The translations under genes were made by a program, and so were the position numbers. The notes below the pieces were generated by a model. It worked only from the letters and a program-made list of their open reading frames with translations. It did not search any database and was not told where the DNA came from. Shown piece by piece: positions 7,681 through 15,409 of a stretch of 64,000 nucleotides of DNA (its first letter is position 1; each line of letters starts with the position of its first letter). Source of the DNA: Actinomadura coerulea (GTDB taxonomy: Bacteria > Actinomycetota > Actinomycetes > Streptosporangiales > Streptosporangiaceae); assembly GCF_014208105.1 (NCBI RefSeq), contig NZ_JACHMQ010000001.1:4526001-4590000 (forward strand), given 5' to 3'.

Positions 7681-8759
7681 CAGCCGCCACCCCCCATCAG
7701 CATCTTCCTGAGCTTGGTGAGGTCGTCCTTGCTGGGCTGCCCCGCGCCGGGCGACCTCGGCAGCTCCATCGGGAACGGGCAGGGGCCCTGCACGACGTTC
7801 AGGCAGAGCGCGTTGGTGCGCAGGTAGTGGCCGCCGTTCGCGGACGCGAACAGCTGCCGGAGGGTCAGCGGCAGCTGCTGCACCATCTTCTCCAGCTGGT
7901 CGACGTTCAGCCGGAACGTCTCGCTGAACCTGCCGAGGTTGCCGATGATGCGGGCGAGCTGCGCGTCGTTGCCGCCGAGCACCTGGTTGAGGTTGGTGGT
8001 GACGCCCGCGACCTCCACGACCGCGCTCTCCAGCAGCTTGCGGTTGTCGGCGAAGATCCGGGTCAGCGACTCCAGGTTGTCGGCGCTGGCGGCGATCTGC
8101 CGGTCCCGTGTGGCGATGGCGTCGCTCACCGTCTCGTAGTCGTCGATCATCCCCTTGATCGTCTTCTTGCGGGCCGCGAACGTCTGCAGCAGCATGTCCA
8201 GGTTCTCGGTCAGCAGCGAGATGTTCTGCTCGTTGCCGTCCAGCGCCTGGGAGAAGGCGAACAGGATCTTGTTGAGCTGGTTCGGGTCCAGGTTGCGGGT
8301 GAGCGGGCCGAGGTTGTCGACGATGGCGCCGAGGTCGACCACCGACCTGGTGTGCGGGACGCGGTCGCCGTCGCCGAGCCTGCCCCGCTCCGTCCCGGGC
8401 TCCAGGTAGACGACCCGCTGCCCCATCACGTTCCGCCAGCGGATCGCGGCGGTGGAGTCGGAGGGCAGCCGGACCTCCTTGTCGACGGCCATCTTCACGA
8501 CGGCCTTGCCGCGCACCACCTTGATGCTCTCGACCTGGCCGACGGGCGTGCCCGCCACCTTCACGGCGTCGCCCTCCAGCAGGCCGGTGACGTCGTCGAA
8601 CGTGGCGGACAGCCGGTAGCGGGACTTGAAGCTCGTGCCGAGGATCTGCTGGCCGATGTAGAACGTGAGCAGCCCGGTCAGCACGACGAACACCACGAAC
8701 TTCAGGACCGTGGTGTACTCGGGCCCGCGCGCGGTCTTGCCGCGCAGCAGCGGGCTCAC
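7680..8759 (-). CDS. mceB: MCE family protein, MceB position (cluster 1)
   Basis: A 359-residue MCE protein starting with GTG inside the mceA stop (GTGA overlap). It has a transmembrane helix near 21-44 (LKFVVFVVLTGLLTFYIGQQI), an MCE domain (YRLSATFDDVTGLLEGDAVKVAGTPVGQVESI) and a helical pore region. A Cys pair near the C-terminus (ALCLNVVQGPCPFP) is common among MceB proteins. It would sit in the hexameric MCE assembly linking the YrbE permease to the outer envelope. Confidence 0.9.
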   Translation of the reverse strand: MSPLLRGKTARGPEYTTVLKFVVFVVLTGLLTFYIGQQILGTSFKSRYRLSATFDDVTGLLEGDAVKVAGTPVGQVESIKVVRGKAVVKMAVDKEVRLPSDSTAAIRWRNVMGQRVVYLEPGTERGRLGDGDRVPHTRSVVDLGAIVDNLGPLTRNLDPNQLNKILFAFSQALDGNEQNISLLTENLDMLLQTFAARKKTIKGMIDDYETVSDAIATRDRQIAASADNLESLTRIFADNRKLLESAVVEVAGVTTNLNQVLGGNDAQLARIIGNLGRFSETFRLNVDQLEKMVQQLPLTLRQLFASANGGHYLRTNALCLNVVQGPCPFPMELPRSPGAGQPSKDDLTKLRKMLMGGGG

Positions 8760-9859
8760 GGCCGTGCCCCCGTCGCCGTGCGGCGCTGCCCGCCCGGCTT
8801 GCCGCCCGTGCCGGGGAGCGGCACGTCGAACGCGGTCGTCTTGGGCTTGACCGGGCAGACGTCGATGAGGATCTGGCAGATGTCCAGCGGGAGGTCGTCG
8901 CGTGCCTGGGCGATCAGGGTGCCCTCCGGGCCGGGGATGCGGATGATCTGCGCCAGCAGGCCGAAGAAACCGGTCAGGCTGTCGAGCAGGACCGGGACGT
9001 TGCGGCGCTGCCCGTTGAACACCCGCACGACCTCGCCGCCCGAGTCGATGATCTTGCCGAGGTTGCGGCCGTGCCGCTCCAGGTTCGTGCCGACCGTCTC
9101 GCCGAGCCGCGCCGACTCGTCCAGCAGCTGGGTGACCTTGTCCGGACGCTCGTTGACGACCTGGGAGAGCCGGTTGAAGTCCCCGGCGAAGCGGGTGAGG
9201 GTGTCGCCGCGCGACTCGAACGTCCCGGACAGGCCGTTGATGTCGTTCAGCAGCGACCGGATGGCGGCCCGGTCCTTGTAGGTGGCGTCGACGACGATCG
9301 CGCCGTTGTCGATCGTCCGGCGCAGCGCCGGCCCCTGCCCGGAGAGCCCGGCGCCGAACGTGTGCAGGATCGTCTCCACGTCGTCGGGGTTGATCGCCCG
9401 CGTGAGCCGGTAGGTGGGCCAGGCCGTGTCCGACAGCTCCTGCGGGTCGTTGGTCTTCGCGATGCGCCCGCCGTCCCTGAGGTAGGGGCCGGTCAGCTCG
9501 TGCGCGCCGAGGTCGAGGGCGAGGTCCTTCGGGCCGAACACCGAGACCGGCTCGACCGTCGCGACCGCCGTGTCGGCCACCCTCACGCCCTTGTCGACCC
9601 GGAGCCGGACGGTGACCCGGCCGTCGCGGTCGAGCCTGACGCTCTCGACGGCCCCGACCGCGATCCCGCGGACCTTCACGTCGGACTTGCCGGGGTCGAG
9701 CCCCTGCCCGGCGCGGCCGAACGTCGCGTCGTAGTAGGTGGAGCCCGCGTGGGACGGTGTGGAGCCGACCGCGACGAACGCCGCGGCCACCGCGATGACG
9801 CCTGCGCCGACCAGCCCGAAGACCGTCCGGGAGCGGCTCGACATCGATTCGTCGCTCAT
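8756..9859 (-). CDS. mceA: MCE family protein, MceA position (cluster 1)
   Basis: First mce gene after the permease pair, 367 residues. ATG 9859 overlaps the yrbEB stop (ATGA). An N-terminal anchor (about 12-37, FGLVGAGVIAVAAAFVAVG) precedes the MCE domain (YYDATFGRAGQGLDPGKSDVKVRGIAVGAVESV) and a long helical region. Cysteines occur near the end (LDICQILIDVCPV). The C-terminus is Gly/Arg/Thr-rich. It has the length and position expected for MceA; which lipid it binds cannot be read from sequence. Confidence 0.88.
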   Translation of the reverse strand: MSDESMSSRSRTVFGLVGAGVIAVAAAFVAVGSTPSHAGSTYYDATFGRAGQGLDPGKSDVKVRGIAVGAVESVRLDRDGRVTVRLRVDKGVRVADTAVATVEPVSVFGPKDLALDLGAHELTGPYLRDGGRIAKTNDPQELSDTAWPTYRLTRAINPDDVETILHTFGAGLSGQGPALRRTIDNGAIVVDATYKDRAAIRSLLNDINGLSGTFESRGDTLTRFAGDFNRLSQVVNERPDKVTQLLDESARLGETVGTNLERHGRNLGKIIDSGGEVVRVFNGQRRNVPVLLDSLTGFFGLLAQIIRIPGPEGTLIAQARDDLPLDICQILIDVCPVKPKTTAFDVPLPGTGGKPGGQRRTATGARP

Positions 9860-10710
9860 CCGGTCAGCCTCACCGTGCTGCCGTGGCCCCAGAAGATGTA
9901 CGACAGGACCAGGTTCATCAGGATCATCAGGATGGTCGACTCCCGGATGGCGCGGCCGGCGGCGACCCCGACGCCGACCGGGCCGCCCGCCGCGTAGTAG
10001 CCGCGGTAGCAGTGGATGAACATGATGATGAAGGCGAACACCGCGACCTTGATGACGCTGTAGAAGACGTCGATCGGCGGCAGGTAGAGGTGGAAGTAGT
10101 AGTCGTAGATGCCGGGTGAGAGGCCGAAGTACTGGATCGTGATGAACCTCGTGGCGAAGAACGCCATGAACAGCGACACCAGGTACAGCGGCACCAGCGC
10201 GATGACGCCCGCGGCGACCCTGGTGCACACCAGGTAGGCCAGCGAGTTGATGCCCATGACCTCCAGCGCGTCGATCTCCTCGGAGATCCGCATCGCGCCG
10301 ATCTCGGCGGTGAACCCGGTGCCGACCTGCGCGACCAGCGCGACCCCCGCGATGATCGGAGTGACCTCGCGGACGTTGGAGTAGCTCGCGACCAGTCCGG
10401 TGAACGCCTCGGCGCCGATGCGCTCCAGCCCGGGGTAGCCCTGCAGGCCGACCATGGCGCCGGTGGCGAGCGACATCGTCGCGATCACGAAGATCATGCC
10501 GCCGCCGATGACGAGCGCGCCCACGCCGACGGTGATGTCGCTGACCTGCTTGGCGAGGGTCTTGCCGTACTTGCGCCGGATGATGATGTCGAACAGCAGG
10601 TGGTACAGGACCCGGCCGAGGAACACCGGCAGGTCGGCCGACGCGGCGAGGCCCGCGGTGCGGCCCCTGACGGCGCGGCCCAGCTTGCGGACGGGGGATA
10701 TGGCGACCAT
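9856..10710 (-). CDS. YrbE/MlaE-family ABC permease, YrbEB position (cluster 1)
   Basis: A 284-residue integral membrane protein with the MlaE permease pattern. It has about five or six transmembrane segments, the conserved region GFTAEIGAMRISEEIDALEVMGINSLAYLV (coupling helix that contacts the ATPase) and the end FIHCYRGYYAAGGPVGVGVAAGRAIRES. Such permeases form the membrane base of Mce lipid transporters. ATG 10710 overlaps the yrbEA stop by one base; overlap with mceA is four bases. Confidence 0.92.
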   Translation of the reverse strand: MVAISPVRKLGRAVRGRTAGLAASADLPVFLGRVLYHLLFDIIIRRKYGKTLAKQVSDITVGVGALVIGGGMIFVIATMSLATGAMVGLQGYPGLERIGAEAFTGLVASYSNVREVTPIIAGVALVAQVGTGFTAEIGAMRISEEIDALEVMGINSLAYLVCTRVAAGVIALVPLYLVSLFMAFFATRFITIQYFGLSPGIYDYYFHLYLPPIDVFYSVIKVAVFAFIIMFIHCYRGYYAAGGPVGVGVAAGRAIRESTILMILMNLVLSYIFWGHGSTVRLTG

Positions 10711-11513
10711 CAGAACCTCGGGGGGAAGAGGACCTGGTAGATCATGGTGAGGATGTAGTTCGTCGCGAACACCACGATCGAGGTGACGACCACGGCCCGG
10801 TTCACCGCGCGGCCGACGCCGACGGGGCCGTAGTCGCAGTTCATGCCCATGTAGCAGGCGACCGCGGCGGCGATGAATCCGAACACCCACGCCTTGAACA
10901 GCGTGATCATCAGGTCCGAGAACTGCAGCAGGGTGGTGGCGCCGTCGAAGAACGCGCCGGGGCTGACGCCCTGCTGGATGACGTTGAAGTAGTACCCGCC
11001 GACGATGCCCGCGAGGATCACCACCGAGCAGAGCAGTCCGGACACCGTGCTCGCCGCCCACAGCCTGGGGGTGACCAGGCGGTGGATCGGGTTGATGCCC
11101 ATGACCTCCATCGCCGCGAGTTCGTCGCGGATGTTGCGGGCCCCCATGTCGGAGGTGATCGCCGATCCGCCCACGCCGGAGACCAGCAGGGCCGCGGCCA
11201 GCGGCGCCACCTGCTGGATCATCGCCGCGGTGAGCAGCGCCCCGGTGCCCGACTGCGCGCCGAGCTGCCGGGCGATGTCGCCCACCTGGAGCGAGATGGT
11301 CGCGCCGAGCGGCACGGCGATGAGCATGACCGGCACGCTCGTGACGCGTGCGAGGAACCAGCACTGCTCGACGAATTCGCCCCACCACTGGCGCAGGTCC
11401 CAGGTGCGGCGCAGTCCCTCGAGGAGGGTCACGCACAGCAGTCCGGTCTCGTCGAGTGCTCTCCCGACGCGTCTGCGTGCCAGGTCCGGGGCCTTGGTCA
11501 GGCTCAGGGCCAT
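10710..11513 (-). CDS. YrbE/MlaE-family ABC permease, YrbEA position (cluster 1)
   Basis: The first gene of mce cluster 1, 267 residues. MlaE-family features are clear: QCWFLARVTSVPVMLIAVPLGATISLQVG, GSAITSDMGARNIRDELAAMEVMGINPIHRLV (the EExDAxxVMG-like coupling motif) and GMNCDYGPVGVGRAVNRAVVVTS, with several hydrophobic helices. It would pair with YrbEB as the permease dimer. No ATPase gene is in this operon. The divergent MarR gene starts about 320 bases away, so the operon promoter lies in the shared region. Confidence 0.92.
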   Translation of the reverse strand: MALSLTKAPDLARRRVGRALDETGLLCVTLLEGLRRTWDLRQWWGEFVEQCWFLARVTSVPVMLIAVPLGATISLQVGDIARQLGAQSGTGALLTAAMIQQVAPLAAALLVSGVGGSAITSDMGARNIRDELAAMEVMGINPIHRLVTPRLWAASTVSGLLCSVVILAGIVGGYYFNVIQQGVSPGAFFDGATTLLQFSDLMITLFKAWVFGFIAAAVACYMGMNCDYGPVGVGRAVNRAVVVTSIVVFATNYILTMIYQVLFPPRF

Positions 11514-11835
11514 CAGCCGGTGCCCTCCCCCGGGGCGGGGTTGAGAAGGGTCACTCCAGCCTCCTTCGTGCTCGGACGTCGGCGCCCATCCGAAACACCG
11601 GATCCTGCCGGTACCGCGGGGGCGCCCTCGTCATGGTCGTTCGCGCGCCACAGCGGTCTCGGCCGAGACCGGTACCACAGGCGACTCCGCGCACCCTCCA
11701 GAGCACACGGGCTCCGCCTGTGATTTGAGGCACTCTATTGGAAGAAGGTCTAAGAAGCGAGTACTTACATCTGGTTTTGTCCGAAGCTACGATCAGCCGG
11801 TGCAGACCGAGGCGCGACGAGGCGTAGAAGAAGAG
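11514..11835. promoter_or_regulatory. Divergent promoter region of mce1 and its MarR gene
   Basis: A 322-base gap between yrbEA and the MarR gene. It contains an 18-base perfect palindrome, CGGTCTCGGCCGAGACCG, at 11654-11671. Next to the regulator it turns A+T-rich, around 11735-11790. The palindrome is the best operator candidate for the MarR protein; promoter elements could not be assigned with confidence. Confidence 0.45.
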
Positions 11836-12378
11836 ATGGACGACCGCGTGGACCCGCTGGTCATGGGCGTGCGCGACCGCTGGGAGGGCCAGGGCCTGCT
11901 CGGCGATCCGTGGCCGTTCCTGGCGATCTGTTCGGTCGGGCGGCTCAACCAGCTGCTCAAGAAGGCCCTGGACGTGGAGCTGAAGCGGCTGGACCTCACC
12001 CGGACCGGCTACTTCCTGCTGACCACGCTCGCCCTCACCGTCCACGGGCGGGCCCGGCTGAGCACGCTCGGCCGGATCCTGATGATGCACCCGACGACGG
12101 TGAAGCTCACCGTGGACCAGCTGGAGGCCTCCGGGCTCGTCGCCCGGACCCCGCATCCCCGCGACCGGCGCGCCACGCTCGTCGAGATCACCGCGGCGGG
12201 ACGGGAGCGGGCCAACGAGGTGAGCCGGGCGCTGGAGGCGCCCGAAGGCGCGCTCGCGGCGTTCGACGGGATGCACCGGGAGCTGTTCGAGGCGCTGCAG
12301 CCCGCGCGCCTGGCCGCCGGCGACGTCGAGCTGCTGAACCCCGGCGGCGAAGGCGGCCGTGGACGACGGGCCGGGTGA
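11836..12378 (+). CDS. MarR family transcriptional regulator beside mce1
   Basis: A winged-helix regulator of about 180 residues. The core is ELKRLDLTRTGYFLLTTLALTVHGRARLSTLGRILMMHPTTVKLTVDQLEASGLVARTPHPRDRRATLVEITAAG, with recognition helix MMHPTTVKLTVDQLE and a basic wing. ATG 11836 is preceded by an AG-rich stretch (AGAAGAAGAG); in-frame starts further upstream (GTG 11800, ATG 11725) lack a Shine-Dalgarno sequence. Its divergent placement against yrbEA makes it the likely local regulator of mce cluster 1, by analogy with other mce loci. A fatty-acid or lipid ligand is possible but unproven. Confidence 0.85.
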   Translation: MDDRVDPLVMGVRDRWEGQGLLGDPWPFLAICSVGRLNQLLKKALDVELKRLDLTRTGYFLLTTLALTVHGRARLSTLGRILMMHPTTVKLTVDQLEASGLVARTPHPRDRRATLVEITAAGRERANEVSRALEAPEGALAAFDGMHRELFEALQPARLAAGDVELLNPGGEGGRGRRAG

Positions 12379-12450
12379 ACCGGGTATCGTCCGGCCTGCG
12401 TACTTGCTCATCGAGAGCACCACACCCGGGCGATAAGGCAGTCTTCTCCT

Positions 12451-13350
12451 ATGCCACAGAGTCGCGGCACACGCAGACGTCCCGCCGAGGAAGCCGGAGG
12501 CGCCCAAGGGAGCGCGGGGGGTCGCCGCGGCTCCAGGAGGGCCGGCACGAGGCGCGCCACGCGCGTGCCGGAGCCGCGCACGCCGGCTGACGCCCGCGGT
12601 ACGGGGGGACCTTACGGATCGGAGCCGCCCGAGCCGGACGGGCGGCGCGACCCGTACGGAAAGCCGGAGGCGCCACGGGAGCCCCGCGAGGGCGGGCGGC
12701 GCGTCCGGCGGGTGCTCACCAGCAACGTCACCATCACGATCGTGGCGATCGGCGTGCTCGGCGGTGCGCTGACGGTGGTCGACCTCGGCAGCTTCGTCGA
12801 CGACGCGAGCGATCCGCCGAAGGCCGCGAGCGCCGGCCTGTCCACCAACGACATGCTCGCGAAGCTGACGTCGGCGTCCGACATGGACAAGGTCGCGGCC
12901 GACGCGGTCGCCGTCGCCAAGGAGCGCGCCTACAAGGAGCACCAGCGCGAGCTGAAGCGGCTCAAGGAGAAGGCCAAGCGGGACGCGGCGGCGCGGGCGA
13001 AGCTCAAGGCCCAGCAGGAGCGCGAGCGGCTCGCCAAGTCGAATCCGAGCGCCGGGCAGAACAAGGCGTACGGCAAGAAGATGAACGAGCTGAAGGGATG
13101 GGGCCGCTGCTGGCCGTCCCTGCTGACGCTGTGGAACCACGAGAGCGGCTGGAACGAGCGGGCCGAGAACCCCTCCAGCGGCGCCTACGGCATCCCCCAG
13201 GCCCTGCCCGGCTCGAAGCTGGCCAGCGCGGGCTCCGACTGGCGCACCAGCTCCCCCACCCAGATCGCGTGGGGGCTCGGCTACATCAAGGCGCGCTACA
13301 AGGACCCGTGCCTCGCCTGGGACTGGTGGCAGGCGCACAACTGGTACTGA
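12451..13350 (+). CDS. Membrane-anchored SLT-type lytic transglycosylase-like protein
   Basis: A 299-residue protein. The first ~90 residues are Arg/Gly/Pro-rich and cytoplasmic. A transmembrane helix follows (about 91-113, NVTITIVAIGVLGGALTVVDLG), then a Lys/Ala/Arg-rich coiled-coil stretch (EHQRELKRLKEKAKRDAAARAKLKAQQERERL). The C-terminal ~90 residues resemble an SLT-like fold: WPSLLTLWNHESGWNERAENPSSGAYGIPQALPGSKL, with the Glu of NHESGW as the likely catalytic residue. Similar actinobacterial proteins cut peptidoglycan glycan strands. It starts 72 bases after the MarR gene and may be separately transcribed. Confidence 0.82.
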   Translation: MPQSRGTRRRPAEEAGGAQGSAGGRRGSRRAGTRRATRVPEPRTPADARGTGGPYGSEPPEPDGRRDPYGKPEAPREPREGGRRVRRVLTSNVTITIVAIGVLGGALTVVDLGSFVDDASDPPKAASAGLSTNDMLAKLTSASDMDKVAADAVAVAKERAYKEHQRELKRLKEKAKRDAAARAKLKAQQERERLAKSNPSAGQNKAYGKKMNELKGWGRCWPSLLTLWNHESGWNERAENPSSGAYGIPQALPGSKLASAGSDWRTSSPTQIAWGLGYIKARYKDPCLAWDWWQAHNWY

Positions 13351-13386
13351 GCCCAACGGGGCGGCCGGGCCTGGCACCATAAGGGG

Positions 13387-14076
13387 ATGCGGACGAGCAG
13401 GGCGCGCCGCGCCGGCACCGAGCGGGCGACCGGCGCCGAGCGGGCGGGCGGTACGGGTGAGGGCGCCGGAGCCGAGGGCGGCGGAGGCCGCCAGTGGGCC
13501 CGCGCCGACGCGACCCGCCAGGCGCTGCTGACCGCGGCGCTGCGGGTCTTCGCCGACCGCGGCTACGCCGACGCGGGCATCGCCGAGATCGTGGAGCGGT
13601 CCGGTATCAGCGTCGGCAGCCTCTACCACCACTACGGCGGCAAGGCCGGCCTCTACGTCGCGCTGTGGGAGGACCTCACCGAGGAGCAGGAGGCGAGCGC
13701 CGCGCAGGCGGTGTCCGCCGCCCGCAGGGACGGCGAGTCCGACCCGATCGCGCTGTTCATCGAGGGCGCCCGCGCCTACCTGCGGGTGTGCTGGGAGCGG
13801 CGCGAGGCGGCCCGGCTGTTCCTCGCCGGGGAGGGCCCGTCCGGGTCGTCGCTGATGCGCCGCAGCCGCGCCCAGCACTGGATCGCGCAGAACACCAAGC
13901 TGCTGCGCGGCCCGTCCGGCGACGTGCCCGCCGGACGTCCCGAGCAGGTGCTGAGCCTCGTGCTCACGACGGTGATCGGCGAGGCCGGGCGGGAGATCGC
14001 CACCGCCGAGAACGAGGCGGAGGCGGCCGAGATCATCGACGAGGTGTGCCGGATCCTGATCCGGCTGGCCCGCTGA
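13387..14076 (+). CDS. TetR family transcriptional regulator
   Basis: A 229-residue regulator. After a Gly/Ala/Arg-rich N-terminal extension of about 40 residues, the TetR HTH spans roughly 43-90 (ALLTAALRVFADRGYADAGIAEIVERSGISVGSLYHHYGGKAGLY). The C-terminal ligand domain has no recognisable specificity. ATG 13387 follows AAGGGG closely; a start within the extension is possible. It lies 36 bases after the SLT gene on the same strand and converges on the TPTE-repeat gene. Confidence 0.87.
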   Translation: MRTSRARRAGTERATGAERAGGTGEGAGAEGGGGRQWARADATRQALLTAALRVFADRGYADAGIAEIVERSGISVGSLYHHYGGKAGLYVALWEDLTEEQEASAAQAVSAARRDGESDPIALFIEGARAYLRVCWERREAARLFLAGEGPSGSSLMRRSRAQHWIAQNTKLLRGPSGDVPAGRPEQVLSLVLTTVIGEAGREIATAENEAEAAEIIDEVCRILIRLAR

Positions 14077-14153
14077 CCTCCTGACCTCCTCGCGCAGGGC
14101 CTCCGCCGGCGCCACAGCGGACTCTGGGAGCCGTGGCCCGGCGGACGCGCTGG

Positions 14154-15305
14154 TCAGGGGCGGGCGGTGTGCACCCGGCGGACGGAGAGCCGGATCGGGG
14201 GGACCGGCTGGAGCGGGCGCGGCTGCCGGGCGCGGGCGGGCTGCGGCGGGAGCGTGCGGAGCCGGGCCGCGGTGGGGCGCTTGTCCGCGACCCGCGATCC
14301 GGCGGCGCGCAGGCGGCGGCGCGCGGCGAGCGGGACGCGGCCGTCGGAGCGCCTGATCAGCCGCATCCGGAGCAGCAGGAGCACCACCCCGGCCCCCAAC
14401 GCGGCGAGGAACCCCGCCTGGAGCGCGGTCAACTCCTCGATGGTGAACGGCTCGGGGGGCAGCCTGCGCAGGTTGGACACCGGGACGAGGGGCCCGGAGG
14501 CGGGCGCGATCTGCGGGGACTCGGCGGACACGATCGGCGGCAGCGCCACCTGCGGCCCGGTCATGCCGGCCAGGGGGTTGAAGTCGGGCGGGGTCAGCGG
14601 CGGGACGCCGGGCGTCGTCGGGCTGATCCCCGGCGGCAGCGCCCCGGACCCGGACGTGATGATCAGCTTGTAGCTGCGGGACACGCTCCTGGCACCGGCC
14701 GCCGAGACGGCCGCACGCAGGGTGATCACGCCGGGCTCCGCACCGGACGGGGCCCGCACGGTCGCGATCGCGGAGGCGCCGCCGGATCCGACACTGCCGA
14801 GGGACTGCGTCCGGGGACCGACCGTGGCGCCCGAGGCCGACATCCGCAGGACGATCCCGTTCGCGGTGGCGTTCGCCGACGCCACCCGCACGGTCGCGGT
14901 GATCGAGCCGCCGGGCCGCATCGTCGCCGCCGACACCGTCAGCCCCAGGGACAGTACCGGCGTCTTGGGCTTGCCCGGGCCGGCCGGCGGCTTCGTGGGC
15001 GGCTTCGTCGGCGGCTTCGTCGGCGTCTCCGTTGGCGTCTCGGTCGGCGTCTCCGTTGGCGTCTCGGTCGGCGTCTCCGTCGGCGTCTCCGTTGGCGTCT
15101 CGGTCGGCGTCTCGGTCGGCGTCTCCGTCGGCGTCTCGGTCGGCGTCTCCGTCGGCGTCTGGGTCGGCGTCTGGGTCGGCGTTTCGGTGACGGTGGTGGT
15201 CGGCGTGGGGGCCGGCTCGTCCGCGAGAACCGGATGGACGCCCACCATCCCGATGAGCGTCACCGCTCCGAATCCGGCCAGGAGCGAAGCCGATCGTGAA
15301 CGCAC
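14154..15305 (-). CDS. Secreted/surface protein with TPTE repeat and C-terminal membrane anchor
   Basis: A 383-residue protein with an N-terminal signal peptide (cleavage predicted after VLA near residue 28). Next comes a Thr/Pro/Glu tetrapeptide repeat region (about 39-100, TPTE units ending in KPPTKPP). A beta-rich segment with immunoglobulin-like spacing follows (SLGLTVSAATMRPGGSITATVRVASANA to RSYKLIITSGS). A hydrophobic anchor lies near residues 298-318 (LQAGFLAALGAGVVLLLLRMRL), with a basic cytoplasmic tail. The layout suggests a cell-wall-spanning stalk with an exposed domain. GTG 15305 has GGAGG ten bases upstream. Function unknown. Confidence 0.8.
   Translation of the reverse strand: MRSRSASLLAGFGAVTLIGMVGVHPVLADEPAPTPTTTVTETPTQTPTQTPTETPTETPTETPTETPTETPTETPTETPTETPTETPTETPTETPTKPPTKPPTKPPAGPGKPKTPVLSLGLTVSAATMRPGGSITATVRVASANATANGIVLRMSASGATVGPRTQSLGSVGSGGASAIATVRAPSGAEPGVITLRAAVSAAGARSVSRSYKLIITSGSGALPPGISPTTPGVPPLTPPDFNPLAGMTGPQVALPPIVSAESPQIAPASGPLVPVSNLRRLPPEPFTIEELTALQAGFLAALGAGVVLLLLRMRLIRRSDGRVPLAARRRLRAAGSRVADKRPTAARLRTLPPQPARARQPRPLQPVPPIRLSVRRVHTARP
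15014..15191. repeat. 12-bp tandem repeat encoding TPTE units
   Basis: About fifteen near-identical 12-base units, GGCGTCTCCGTC and variants on the plus strand, encode the Thr-Pro-Thr-Glu array of the surface protein on the minus strand. The third-base differences (GTC/GTT, TCC/TCG) show partial sequence drift between copies. The array can change length by slippage without changing frame. Confidence 0.85.
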
Positions 15306-15409
15306 CCCGAACGCACCTCCGCCGCATTGCGATTATTCGCCGAATTGCATTGGATTGGATGGAAGCATGCGGCGATTCGGGGAATCAACCCCGCAGGTCA
15401 AGGTTCGTT

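Noticed and set aside
15014..15191. CRISPR-like array
   Set aside because: Units are contiguous 12-mers without spacers and encode a Thr/Pro/Glu repeat.
14133..15299. 388-residue open frame opposite the TPTE-repeat gene
   Set aside because: Its regular Arg-rich pattern is the complement of the TPTE repeat; the minus frame has a signal peptide and anchor.
11551..15327. 1258-residue open frame on the minus strand
   Set aside because: Low-complexity Arg/Ala/Gly sequence crossing four real genes on both strands; no domain recognised.
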